A stretch of DNA of 21,551 nt, from contig CAAECB010000035.1 in NCBI GenBank assembly GCA_900754285.1, forward strand, positions 1 through 21,551, written 5' to 3'. Positions 1 through 7,250 of the stretch are shown piece by piece. How positions within the stretch are numbered: the first letter of the stretch is position 1; every line of letters starts with the position of its first letter. Made by a program: the position numbers and the translations under genes. The DNA comes from Clostridia bacterium. Lineage in GTDB: Bacteria; Bacillota; Clostridia; TANB77; CAG-508. The notes under the pieces are model-generated. The model ran no database searches, was not told the DNA's origin, and saw only the letters and a list, made by a program, of their open reading frames with translations.

Positions 1-81
1 ATAATATATAATATAGATAATATATCTATATAAGATATATAATATAAGATAGATTTATATAGATGTTATTAATCATCTTAA
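1..81. other. Low-complexity AT-rich leader with small hairpin
   Basis: This stretch is almost entirely A and T, built from ATAT, AGAT and AATAT words. An 8-bp inverted repeat (ATATATCT at 20-27, AGATATAT at 33-40, 5-base loop) is visible but has little GC to stabilise it. No gene is supported here. It may be the untranslated leader or promoter region of the first gene, or simply an AT-rich spacer. The window boundary prevents knowing what lies upstream. Confidence 0.4.
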
Positions 82-321
82 TTGTTAAAAGTTGTTACAG
101 CTATTGTTTATCTCGATAATATTACTTATAATTGTATTGATGAAATTATAAATGATAATGATATGAATAAAGTTATTGAAAAAGCTGAAGCATTTATAAG
201 TAAAAATAAAAGACAAAATGCTGCTATAAAAGCTAAAGAAGAACCTAAAGAAGAAATTAAAGTTAAAACCAATAGAAAGTTTAATCTTGGAGAACTAGGA
301 ATTAATTGTATAACCAAATAA
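82..321 (+). CDS. Small hypothetical phage protein (about 79 aa)
   Basis: I do not recognise this gene. The frame opens right after a TAA at 79-81. The only candidate starts are a TTG at 82 and an ATG at 159, which would give a 53-residue product. Residues before Met27 look protein-like (VVTAIVYLDN), which favours the longer form, but the true start is uncertain. The second half is rich in Lys, Glu and Ala and is probably helical and charged. The C-terminus (KFNLGELGINCITK) is less charged. The next gene starts 12 bases downstream at 333, so both are probably on one transcript. Confidence 0.5.
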   Translation: MLKVVTAIVYLDNITYNCIDEIINDNDMNKVIEKAEAFISKNKRQNAAIKAKEEPKEEIKVKTNRKFNLGELGINCITK

Positions 322-332
322 AATTATTGATT

Positions 333-860
333 ATGTTGAAAATTAAGAGTGACTTAAAGAATTACGGAATTGTAGTTCCTACTAGTATTAATGAAATTAA
401 TGCTGATTATTTTGAAAAATTATTGAAAGATGTAGAAGTTGCTGAACACTATTCTATTGTAGCTATTTGCTATAAAGATAAATTGTTTAATTGTGCAATG
501 AGTGTTAAAACTGATTCTAATATTAAAGTTGATATTACTCCAATTATTGCTAAATCTAATAAATATAAAACTTGTGATAGACCTATAATGGATAGTTTGT
601 CTATTGAAAGAGGAACACATTTTTATATTCCAAATAATATTAATAGTTTTGCTTCTGTTGGTAAATATTGTGCAGATGATAAAGACCTTTATATGTCTAT
701 TATGAATGGTTCTTATTTTAAGAAAAGTAATGAAACAAATATTGAAGCTAAGAATAATGCTCCTGATTGTTATTTTATAGAATATAAAGTTATTCCTAAC
801 TGTGATATTAAAGCTGTATATTCTAAAGATGCTAAATTTGAGAGTATTATGAAGTTCTAA
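333..860 (+). CDS. Hypothetical phage protein (175 aa)
   Basis: I do not recognise a family. The frame is open back to a TTG at 306, but the first ATG is at 333 and gives a normal N-terminus (MLKIKSDLKNYGIVVP). The protein is mixed alpha/beta in appearance and soluble, with no signal peptide or membrane segment. It has several scattered cysteines and a Gly/Tyr/Phe-containing middle (GTHFYIPNN). It lies just upstream of genes leading into the nuclease, lysis and terminase block, so a late or packaging-related role is possible but not shown. The gene ends immediately before a copy of the GC-rich dispersed motif. Confidence 0.75.
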   Translation: MLKIKSDLKNYGIVVPTSINEINADYFEKLLKDVEVAEHYSIVAICYKDKLFNCAMSVKTDSNIKVDITPIIAKSNKYKTCDRPIMDSLSIERGTHFYIPNNINSFASVGKYCADDKDLYMSIMNGSYFKKSNETNIEAKNNAPDCYFIEYKVIPNCDIKAVYSKDAKFESIMKF

Positions 861-880
861 CATTCCCTACGGGCAAGCTA
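861..880 (+). repeat. Dispersed GC-rich motif, copy 1 (intergenic)
   Basis: This is a full-length copy, CATTCCCTACGGGCAAGCTA, starting on the base right after the TAA at 858-860 and ending 12 bases before the ATG at 893. It fills most of the 32-base intergenic gap. The flanks can form only a weak, interrupted AT hairpin (TCTAA 856-860 with TTAGA 884-888). Confidence 0.9.
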
Positions 881-892
881 TAATTAGATAAT

Positions 893-1426
893 ATGGATGA
901 TGTTTTTTATGGAGAAGATATAAATACAGATTATCCTGTTGTTTATAAAAAGTTTGATGATGTTTTAAAAGATATAGTTTTTGCTAATGATAATGAAAGA
1001 TTGCTTTGTGCAAGTATTATTGAAAGTCTAGAATTAGAAGCTAGTATTCAATTTCGTGCTGATAATGGAGTTCATATACCTTATATTGGTAAATTTCGTA
1101 AAAATCTTATTCGTAGAAATGTATTGAAGAAATATAAGAATTTTCTTTCTGAAAGTAATAATCTCACTAAAGAAGAAAAAAGAGAATTTTTAAGAGCATC
1201 TTCTATTGAAGAAAGAAGATTACGTGATGAAGAAATTGCAAGAAAGAAAGCATTTAAATTTACACCTGGTAAAGAATTTACTGATTATGTAAATCTTTGT
1301 AGAAAGAAAGGAATGAAATTTGCTAAGTTATATTATGAATTTAAAAAGAAGATGATTGATATTCCTTTTATACAAGAAGTACATGATAGTTATATGGAGA
1401 TTTTAACAGATGATACAAATAGATAG
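893..1426 (+). CDS. Hypothetical basic protein, possibly HU/IHF-like segment (177 aa)
   Basis: A charged, Lys/Arg-rich protein with no membrane segment. Residues about 40-75 read as a helix followed by a beta-arm-like stretch with IPYIGKFRKN. This loosely recalls the 'GFGTF' region of HU/IHF-type DNA-bending proteins, which are reported in crAss-like phages. The match is weak and the protein is longer than a typical HU (about 90 residues). The rest is predicted helical with many Glu and Arg. It uses a TAG stop, and its end overlaps the next gene's start at 1410 by 17 bases, so the two are translationally close. Function unknown; DNA binding is only a hypothesis. Confidence 0.7.
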   Translation: MDDVFYGEDINTDYPVVYKKFDDVLKDIVFANDNERLLCASIIESLELEASIQFRADNGVHIPYIGKFRKNLIRRNVLKKYKNFLSESNNLTKEEKREFLRASSIEERRLRDEEIARKKAFKFTPGKEFTDYVNLCRKKGMKFAKLYYEFKKKMIDIPFIQEVHDSYMEILTDDTNR

Positions 1427-2009
1427 ACTTTTGACGATTGATGATACAGGTATGCCAAAAGCTCCTAGTATAAAACAACTTCTTGATAAAGATGTTAAAG
1501 CATTATATCTTAGAGATAATACTCCTGATAAAATGATGTATATAAAAGAAGTTGGTGTTATATATTATCTTGCTGACCCGAAAGGTCCTTGTATGCAAGA
1601 AGGACTTAGTAGACAAGAAGCATTAAAAAGAGCAATAGAAAATTTTGATTTACCTGTTAATTATCGACCAGATTTATTAGTAGAAAAACTTATAAAGCGT
1701 TATCATGACGAACGTGTAGGTGTAGTTGGAACTGCTGTTGAATCTTTACAAAAAGCTATTCATAATGTTACTCTTGCTGGTAATATTTTAAATGAATTAT
1801 TAAATAACAAATTGAGTAGTGGATTAACCGATGAAGATGCTACAACTGTTATTGATATAATGGATAGGCTTAATAAAAAGATTACAGATTTACCAAATCT
1901 TATTAAAAGTTTAAATGAAGCACAACAGCAATTACAACTTGAAGAAGAAACAATACGAGTTAGAGGAGGTAATAATGCTGAATCTAGTATGATTGAAGAA
2001 GATATATAA
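1410..2009 (+). CDS. Conserved phage hypothetical protein, candidate small terminase or head-assembly factor (199 aa)
   Basis: The N-terminal 60 residues look globular (ALYLRDNTPDKMMYIKEVGVIYYLADPKGP). The segment from about 105 to 185 is a long helical region rich in Leu, Asn and Gln, suggesting oligomerisation by coiled coil. It ends with an acidic tail. It lies four to five genes upstream of the large terminase and overlaps the preceding gene by 17 bases. Small size, helical oligomerisation region and location would suit a small terminase subunit or an assembly chaperone, but I see no DNA-binding helix-turn-helix, so this is inference only. Confidence 0.7.
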   Translation: MIQIDRLLTIDDTGMPKAPSIKQLLDKDVKALYLRDNTPDKMMYIKEVGVIYYLADPKGPCMQEGLSRQEALKRAIENFDLPVNYRPDLLVEKLIKRYHDERVGVVGTAVESLQKAIHNVTLAGNILNELLNNKLSSGLTDEDATTVIDIMDRLNKKITDLPNLIKSLNEAQQQLQLEEETIRVRGGNNAESSMIEEDI

Positions 2010-2020
2010 AATAAAAGAAT

Positions 2021-3022
2021 ATGATACTATCAGATAAACGATATGAACAAGTTAGATTAATCTTTAAAGAAGAAGGTCATAAATATAATGATACTCTTGG
2101 TAATGATTATGTTTCTACTACAACTATATTACATAGTTATCAGCCTTCTTTTGATAAAAGCTATTGGTTAAAGAAAAAGTCAAAAGAGTTAGGAATAAGC
2201 GAAAAAGAATTAGAAGAACAATGGAATACTATTACTAAAGAGGCTTGTGCAAGAGGTTCTAATACTCATAATGGTTTAGAAGATGGTATTAAAGGTAGTA
2301 GTCAATTTCAAAATGCTGTTCAATATTTGAATATTGAAAGAGATGGAGAAATGATTACTGTTGCTGATATTCCTTTATTCGGTGCTGATTATAAACTATT
2401 GGATATAGATTATTTTATTGAAGCAACAGGGAATAAATATCCTCAAATATATGAAGCTTTTGCTAAATATACTGCTGCTGGATATAAAATATATTCTGAA
2501 ATAGGATGGTTCTTAATAGATTATCTTTTAAGTGGTACTATAGACGTTCTTTTAATTAGAGAAGATGGTTTTATTATAGGAGACTGGAAAACTAATAGAG
2601 GCGGTCTTGTTTTTAAAAGTGGTTATTTTAAGAAAGATAAATCACAAAAACCTGCTCAATTAACTAATATTTGGGTTGATAAAAAAGAAACTCTTTTAGC
2701 TCCTGTTAATAATTTACCTAATTGTAATGGCAGTATTTATAATTTACAATTAAGTATGTATGCTAAAGCTGTAGAGATTATATTAGGTATTCCATGTAAA
2801 GGACTTTGGTTATGTCATATTGATAGTGATTTTGAACTTAATGAATATGATATGCCGAAAAGATTTGAAGATGGTCTTTATCACATAAAAGATAATCCTA
2901 TTGAGAAAACTAAATTTTATGTTATGCCTTATAGAAGTACAGAGATAGATAAAGTTTTAGCTGATAGAAAAATGAAACTTAAAGCTAATGAAGTTAAACA
3001 ACAGTTTAAACTTGAAATGTAA
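2021..3022 (+). CDS. PD-(D/E)XK nuclease, RecB/Cas4-like
   Basis: The protein has the pattern of a RecB-family nuclease: His83 in GSNTHN, Glu160 in YSEIGW, Asp175 in SGTIDVLL, then Asp188-Trp-Lys190 in IIGDWKTN, and a final QxxxY motif at Gln243-Tyr247 (QLSMYA). Asp175 and the Asp-X-Lys pair would bind the metal and cleave DNA; the Q/Y motif is typical of Cas4/AddB-like members. The 333-residue length suits a stand-alone phage exonuclease. Such enzymes serve in phage recombination, host DNA degradation or DNA end processing; which applies here is not shown. Its TAA shares a base with the next gene's ATG (TAATG at 3020-3024), so they are translationally coupled. Confidence 0.85.
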   Translation: MILSDKRYEQVRLIFKEEGHKYNDTLGNDYVSTTTILHSYQPSFDKSYWLKKKSKELGISEKELEEQWNTITKEACARGSNTHNGLEDGIKGSSQFQNAVQYLNIERDGEMITVADIPLFGADYKLLDIDYFIEATGNKYPQIYEAFAKYTAAGYKIYSEIGWFLIDYLLSGTIDVLLIREDGFIIGDWKTNRGGLVFKSGYFKKDKSQKPAQLTNIWVDKKETLLAPVNNLPNCNGSIYNLQLSMYAKAVEIILGIPCKGLWLCHIDSDFELNEYDMPKRFEDGLYHIKDNPIEKTKFYVMPYRSTEIDKVLADRKMKLKANEVKQQFKLEM

Positions 3023-3354
3023 TGAATAAAGATTTATATGTTGCGATAGCTACTATTGTCGGTATAGTTATTATTATACTTGCTACTATATTTAATAGCA
3101 AACCTGTTCCTGAAATTCGTTATATTCCCTACGGGCAAGATACAACGAGTTTAAAAGAACTTGTTCTTACTAAAGAACTTCTTAGACGAACTCAAGATAG
3201 TCTTAATGCTTATAAATGTGATACAACTATTTCAGCTGAACTTTTTGTTGCTAAATATAAATTAGAAAGAATTAGATATTATAATAACATTGCAGCCAAA
3301 GGAAACAACATTCGTTTTTTGAGGGGCTGGATAAACAGAGTTTTAAATGAATGA
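3022..3354 (+). CDS. Membrane-anchored protein with GH108-type C-terminal tail (split muramidase or spanin-like)
   Basis: Residues about 5-25 form one transmembrane segment with a short N-terminus. Residues 40-65 are a charged, probably coiled-coil stretch typical of inner-membrane spanin-like proteins of Bacteroidota phages. The last 40 residues (ELFVAKYKLERIRYYNNI, then FLRGWINRV at 99-107) closely resemble the C-terminal end of GH108 muramidases (PG_binding_3 region, usual pattern R..YY..i...FL.GWlnRv). The muramidase encoded at 3843-4259 lacks exactly this end. The two may therefore be parts of one system, or the tail may be a relic. Residues IPYGQ are encoded by a copy of the GC-rich motif, just after the membrane segment. 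The gene overlaps the nuclease by 1 base and the next gene by 8. Confidence 0.75.
   Translation: MNKDLYVAIATIVGIVIIILATIFNSKPVPEIRYIPYGQDTTSLKELVLTKELLRRTQDSLNAYKCDTTISAELFVAKYKLERIRYYNNIAAKGNNIRFLRGWINRVLNE
3124..3139 (+). repeat. Dispersed GC-rich motif, copy 2 (in coding sequence)
   Basis: ATTCCCTACGGGCAAG, followed by A instead of the usual C. It is read as Ile-Pro-Tyr-Gly-Gln in the membrane-anchored protein, in a linker between its membrane segment and its charged region. Confidence 0.85.
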
Positions 3355-3631
3355 TATTAGAAGTATAAGTAAATATGTTTATGGTGAAATAAAAAAAGTT
3401 GTAAATGGTAATAAATATCAAATTGGATATATTACCATGAAACATTGTTCACTTTTTGATGGAAATCCTGATAAAAAAGTATTAGAAAATAATGGTTTTT
3501 CTACAGGATATATATTGTATGTAAATAATAAATTTGAATGTGGCCCTTTTGGTTATAATCTTACTAAAGAAGAAGTATTAAATAAATTAGATGAATTAAT
3601 AGAATATTATGAAAAAAGAAATACTATTTAA
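3347..3631 (+). CDS. Small hypothetical protein (94 aa)
   Basis: I do not recognise this gene. It has no membrane segment or signal. The first half looks like short beta strands (YQIGYITMKHCSLF, STGYILYVNNKFECGPFGYN), and the end is an acidic helix (KEEVLNKLDELIEYYEKR). The start at 3347 overlaps the previous gene by 8 bases, and its end overlaps the next gene by 23 bases. It lies between the two muramidase-like parts, so it probably belongs to the late lysis transcript, but its role is unknown. Confidence 0.65.
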   Translation: MNDIRSISKYVYGEIKKVVNGNKYQIGYITMKHCSLFDGNPDKKVLENNGFSTGYILYVNNKFECGPFGYNLTKEEVLNKLDELIEYYEKRNTI

Positions 3632-3839
3632 AAAAAATAATCTTAGGCTTATTGAAACTATTGAATTAAATAAAGTTGATGATTGTATTATTGAATATGC
3701 TGTTTTTAAACTACAGATAAAGAAGTTTGGAATATGGATAACTTTTAAAAAGATTATATGTGAAAGTAATGATAAAGAGCAATATAATTTTGATAAAAAT
3801 AATGCTATTGAATTGTTTAGAATTATAATAAATGTTTAA
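3609..3839 (+). CDS. Small basic hypothetical protein (76 aa)
   Basis: A Lys-rich protein with alternating hydrophobic and charged residues, probably a small beta-rich fold (IEYAVFKLQIKKFGIWITFKKIICES). No catalytic motif, signal or membrane segment is visible. The ATG at 3609 lies inside the end of the previous gene (23-base overlap, different frame), and only 3 bases separate its stop from the muramidase start. Function unknown; location suggests co-expression with the lysis genes. Confidence 0.6.
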   Translation: MKKEILFKKNNLRLIETIELNKVDDCIIEYAVFKLQIKKFGIWITFKKIICESNDKEQYNFDKNNAIELFRIIINV

Positions 3840-3842
3840 GTT

Positions 3843-4259
3843 ATGGCTAATTTTAAAATTGCATTAGATAAAGTTCTTTATCGTGAAGGCGGTTATGTTA
3901 ATGACCCAGATGATAAAGGTGGAGAAACTTATAAAGGAATTTCAAGAAAATATAATCCTGATTGGAAAGGATGGCGTATAATTGATAATACAAAAAAAGA
4001 ACATCCTAAAGATTTTAAAGGTTATCTTAATAGAAATCCAGAACTTGAAAAAGCTGTTTATGATTTATATAAAGATAAATATTGGGATTGTTTTGATTTA
4101 GATGAAATTCCAAATCAACAAGTTGCAGATATTATGTTTGATACTTGTGTTAATCAAGGTGCTGTTGCTGCAATTAAATTTGCAGAAAGAAGTCTTGGAC
4201 TTAGAGAAACTGGAATTTGGAAACTTGATTTATTTAATAAATTAGTTGCTTTAAAATAA
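3843..4259 (+). CDS. GH108-family muramidase (endolysin), C-terminally shortened
   Basis: The N-terminus has the GH108 signature: REGGYVNDPDDKGGETYKGIS, with Glu15 as the expected catalytic acid for cleaving the MurNAc-GlcNAc bond of peptidoglycan. Further family features are YKDKYWDCFDLDEIP and the buried DIMFDTCVNQGA helix. There is no signal peptide, so release needs a holin. The family is usually about 165-190 residues; this product is 138. It stops after ETGIWKLDLFNKLVALK, within the PG_binding_3 region, before the usual R..YY...GWlnRv tail. That tail appears fused to the membrane protein encoded at 3022-3354. No frameshift that would restore the tail is visible just after the stop. Confidence 0.88.
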   Translation: MANFKIALDKVLYREGGYVNDPDDKGGETYKGISRKYNPDWKGWRIIDNTKKEHPKDFKGYLNRNPELEKAVYDLYKDKYWDCFDLDEIPNQQVADIMFDTCVNQGAVAAIKFAERSLGLRETGIWKLDLFNKLVALK

Positions 4260-4279
4260 AATTATAATTGAATAGAGTT

Positions 4280-4564
4280 ATGAAAAAGATTATTATAATG
4301 GTGTTGATTATAGAGATAATTAATTTAAGTTTAACATTGTTTGTTATCAATAAAATAAAAAATGTAGAAGTCTTTAACGAATGCAATGTTGATACTGTTT
4401 TTAATAAACTTCGGATTGACTCTATTCAATATAATATTATTCAAAAAGATAGTACAATAATAACAATTAATAATATAATGAAAGATGAAATCAATAAAGC
4501 TGATAGTCTTAATAATGATAGTGCAGTTATTTTATTTAGACAGTTATTGCAAGAGTTGGAGTAA
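4280..4564 (+). CDS. Small membrane protein, candidate inner-membrane spanin (94 aa)
   Basis: The ATG at 4280 gives MKKIIIMVLIIEIINLSLTLFVINKI, a single N-terminal transmembrane segment; an in-frame TTG at 4268 would add four residues. The remaining 65 residues are periplasmic-type, polar and probably coiled coil (KDSTIITINNIMKDEINKADSL). This plan (short N-terminus, one membrane segment, coiled coil) fits an Rz-like inner-membrane spanin. Its last 80 bases overlap the start of the next gene in another frame, as is common for paired spanin genes. It lies 20 bases after the muramidase. Confidence 0.6.
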   Translation: MKKIIIMVLIIEIINLSLTLFVINKIKNVEVFNECNVDTVFNKLRIDSIQYNIIQKDSTIITINNIMKDEINKADSLNNDSAVILFRQLLQELE

Positions 4565-4895
4565 TGATAGTATTCCATTCCCTACGGGCAAGCTACAACA
4601 AGATAGTATTAATGTTGGTATTAATGAAATACGAGCAAGTAATAGAGTATTTATTAAATATAAATTTAAAAATAATATTATAGCTTTAAAAGATAGTATT
4701 ATTCATCTACAAAATAAAAAAATAGATGTTTATAAAGATGCTTATGATAAAATGAAAGATGCTGCTATAGCAACTGAAAGAATAAATCAACAATTACAAC
4801 GTGATGTTGATAAATACAAAAAGAGAAATGTTATATATGGCGGAGTTGCTGGTGGATTAGCGACTTCGCTTTTATTGTTTATATTAATTAAATAA
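4485..4895 (+). CDS. Signal-bearing coiled-coil protein with C-terminal membrane segment, candidate spanin (136 aa)
   Basis: Residues 1-21 form a Lys-starting hydrophobic signal (LIVLIMIVQLFYL) followed by Cys22. The lipobox is poor (DSYC), so lipidation is uncertain. Residues about 55-112 are a helical coiled coil. Residues 116-136 (VIYGGVAGGLATSLLLFILIK) are a transmembrane segment ending in Lys. An N-terminal export or lipid signal plus a C-terminal membrane segment is the layout of a unimolecular spanin, which links the inner and outer membranes for final lysis. The N-terminal part is encoded out of frame within the previous gene. Residues FPTGKL (32-37) are encoded by the GC-rich motif. 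It could instead be a second spanin-like partner. The terminase starts 8 bases later. Confidence 0.65.
   Translation: MKSIKLIVLIMIVQLFYLDSYCKSWSNDSIPFPTGKLQQDSINVGINEIRASNRVFIKYKFKNNIIALKDSIIHLQNKKIDVYKDAYDKMKDAAIATERINQQLQRDVDKYKKRNVIYGGVAGGLATSLLLFILIK
4576..4595 (+). repeat. Dispersed GC-rich motif, copy 3 (in coding sequence, flanked by direct repeats)
   Basis: A full 20-base copy identical to copies 1 and 4. It is read as Phe-Pro-Thr-Gly-Lys-Leu in the candidate spanin. A 9-base direct repeat GATAGTATT lies on each side, at 4566-4574 and 4602-4610. Confidence 0.9.
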
Positions 4896-4903
4896 CTATA
4901 GTT

Positions 4904-7162
4904 ATGGCTAAAGAAGTATATCCTTTTGCTGAATTTATTAAAGAAGATAAATCACATTATAAAACTGCTACTGAAGCTGGATATTATGACCCTTATAATA
5001 ATTTTCTTATAGGTGATAGTGGTGGATTTCTTATGAATATTAGACCAGGTAGATTTGTAAATACTCATTTATTTACAGAGATGGCTGATGTATTTAAGAA
5101 AGAAGGTAAATATACTAATTTTAAAAAAGATAGTATTCCTTATAGACAATTAAGAAAAAGAGAAACACATAGAAGATATTATGGATATTCTGCACCTTGT
5201 TGGGAAAATCCAGATGGTAGTATAGAGGATATTCATATAAGTGGAGATTATTATAATTTCCTTAATTATACTCGTATGAGTATGACCGATGATACAAGTG
5301 TTATTAATAGTAGTAAAGGTGGTGTAGGTCAAAAAAAATATAGTTTTCCTAGATTTATTGATGCTCAATATTGGAGTCATAATATATTAGAATTTGCTAA
5401 AAATAATGGCTTTCATATTATTATAGTTAAAACTCGTCGTGGAGGTTTTAGTTATATGATGGCAGCTAGAAGCGCTAACGCTATTAATCTTCAAAAACAT
5501 AAAGTTTTTATAAATGTTGCATCTGATAAGAAATATCTTACTAAGAAAGGTGGTTTAACTGACTTTGCAATTAATAGTTTAAAATTTTATGAAGAAAAGA
5601 CTATGTTTAAAAGAGGTATATTTAGTCCTAATGTAGAAGATTTTCGTTTAGGATTTAGATTACCTAATGGAGTTGAAAGTGAAGATAGTTGGCAAAGTTC
5701 TCTTATTTCTGTATCTGCTGCTAATGACCCAGACTGCGCTATTGGTAAAGATGCTATCGGAGTTAATGTAGAAGAGCTTTCTACAATGGATAACTTTGAT
5801 GACTTTATGTTTGTGACTGAACCTGCAATGACTGTTGGAGATATTACTACAGGTATGTTAGTTGCATGGGGAACAGCTACTGCTACTAATATGCAAGTAT
5901 TTGAAAGTAATTTTTATAATCCAAAAGGATATAATTTTATGCCATTTGAAAATGTTTGGGATAAAGATTGTAGACATGAAGTGTGTGGATTTTTTAAAAG
6001 TTATGCATGGGGTATTGAAGGAGAGATAGATGGTGTTAAAGGAGTTGATGAATTTGGGAATTCACGAATAGATATAGGTTTGCAATTAGCTGATAGAGGT
6101 AGAAAAAATATGAAGACTAATGCTAAAACTTATGCTGATTATATTAACTATTGTGGACAGAGAGCATTATTTCCAGCAGAAGCATTTAGTAGTGCAACTG
6201 AAAATATATTTGCAAGTGAAGAATTTAATAAATGGGAAGATAAACTTCGATTGGATAATAATTTAAAATTTTATGTTGATGGACAATTATTTATGCAAAA
6301 TGGAGTTGTTAGTTTTAAAAGTAATGAACGAATTAAAGCTGAAGACCCAACTGCTAAAATATATGATTGGATAAATGGTGTTCCTAGAAAAGGAAACGAA
6401 GACCCTCATGGTTGTGTTAGAGTTTGGTTTGCTCCACAATATGATATTGAATATACAGAATTTGGACAACGTAAAGTTATTCCTAGAGGAACATATACTA
6501 TTACTTATGACCCTGTTGGTATTGATAAAGAAAAGAAAGCTATTACAAATAAACATTCGCATAATAGTATAAGAGTTTGGGAAAATCCTTCTGCTAGAAA
6601 TGGATATAAGTTTAAATGTTGTGCTGCTTATTATGGTAGACCAGATAAACTTGAAGAAGCTGATAAGATATTTTATAGGCTTTGTGTTTGGTATCATTGT
6701 TATGGAACAGGTATTGTTGAAGTCAATAGAGGTGAAACTGTTTCTAATATGAAGAAATGGAAAGCTCTACAATATCTTGCACATGAACCTTTATTTGTTT
6801 GGGATTCTACTATTAAAGGTAAATTTAGTACAACTTATGGATATGTTGTAACAGATGGTGCAAAGAAACTTGATGCGTTACGATTATTAAAAGAAATATT
6901 ATATGAAGTAATAGGTAAAACCGATAATGGAGAAGATATATATGCTTTTACTAGAATATATGATTATCAAGCTATATTAGAATTAAAGAAATGGAACGCA
7001 GAAGGAAACTTTGACCGAGTATCAGAAATGTTGTTATATGCAATATATTATAAGTCGTTGGATATAAAAGGTAGATTAGATATGCAAACAAAGAAGAAAA
7101 TAGAAGATTTAGACGAAAAATCTAAGAATGATTTTTGGAATAGAGAATGGTTTACTGATTAA
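4904..7162 (+). CDS. terL: Terminase large subunit
   Basis: The packaging motor ATPase and nuclease. The ATPase half has a P-loop-like segment at 176-184 (KTRRGGFSY), where the usual Lys before Ser/Thr is Phe. A Walker B-like strand follows at 285-291 (IGVNVEE), with the catalytic Glu at 290 or 291. The nuclease half has an RNase H-like acid triad: Asp536 in TITYDPVG, Glu606 in GIVEVNR and Asp657 in KKLDALR. The 752-residue length is long for the family, with an extended N-terminus of about 150 residues, as seen in crAss-like and other Bacteroidota phages. It follows the lysis genes by 8 bases and precedes the portal, as expected. Identification rests on the motif order and position. Confidence 0.9.
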   Translation: MAKEVYPFAEFIKEDKSHYKTATEAGYYDPYNNFLIGDSGGFLMNIRPGRFVNTHLFTEMADVFKKEGKYTNFKKDSIPYRQLRKRETHRRYYGYSAPCWENPDGSIEDIHISGDYYNFLNYTRMSMTDDTSVINSSKGGVGQKKYSFPRFIDAQYWSHNILEFAKNNGFHIIIVKTRRGGFSYMMAARSANAINLQKHKVFINVASDKKYLTKKGGLTDFAINSLKFYEEKTMFKRGIFSPNVEDFRLGFRLPNGVESEDSWQSSLISVSAANDPDCAIGKDAIGVNVEELSTMDNFDDFMFVTEPAMTVGDITTGMLVAWGTATATNMQVFESNFYNPKGYNFMPFENVWDKDCRHEVCGFFKSYAWGIEGEIDGVKGVDEFGNSRIDIGLQLADRGRKNMKTNAKTYADYINYCGQRALFPAEAFSSATENIFASEEFNKWEDKLRLDNNLKFYVDGQLFMQNGVVSFKSNERIKAEDPTAKIYDWINGVPRKGNEDPHGCVRVWFAPQYDIEYTEFGQRKVIPRGTYTITYDPVGIDKEKKAITNKHSHNSIRVWENPSARNGYKFKCCAAYYGRPDKLEEADKIFYRLCVWYHCYGTGIVEVNRGETVSNMKKWKALQYLAHEPLFVWDSTIKGKFSTTYGYVVTDGAKKLDALRLLKEILYEVIGKTDNGEDIYAFTRIYDYQAILELKKWNAEGNFDRVSEMLLYAIYYKSLDIKGRLDMQTKKKIEDLDEKSKNDFWNREWFTD

Positions 7163-7250
7163 CACCAATAACTATTTACTATTATAAAATATAGTGGAAT
7201 TAGTTGGGATATTATAGATATTATTTTATTTGTAGAAAAAAGTATTAATT
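7163..7250 (+). other. Terminase-portal spacer with weak hairpin
   Basis: An 88-base AT-rich gap. It can form an interrupted hairpin (AACTA 7170-7174 with TAGTT 7201-7205; ACTAT 7178-7182 with ATAGT 7191-7195). A weak promoter-like TTTATTTG lies at 7225-7232. Neither is strong enough to call a terminator or promoter, but the gap is longer than most in this block. Confidence 0.3.

Noticed and set aside
1..81. Replication origin or iteron array in the AT-rich start.
   Set aside because: It has AT words and one small hairpin but no ordered repeats, DnaA-like boxes or GC landmarks. AT richness alone is not enough.
867..880. The motif shares CCTACGGG with a conserved bacterial 16S rRNA stretch.
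   Set aside because: Only eight bases match and the sequence then diverges (CAAGC instead of the rRNA continuation). The surroundings are phage genes, so it is not rRNA.
893..1426. Stop-codon reassignment (TAG read as Gln), known in some crAss-like phages.
   Set aside because: This gene ends at TAG in a sensible place overlapping the next start, and the long genes are intact without in-frame TAG, so the standard code fits.
7225..7232. Promoter before the portal gene (TTTATTTG).
   Set aside because: It misses the A of TAnnTTTG, its upstream partner is 18 bases away and weak, and similar words are common in this AT-rich sequence.
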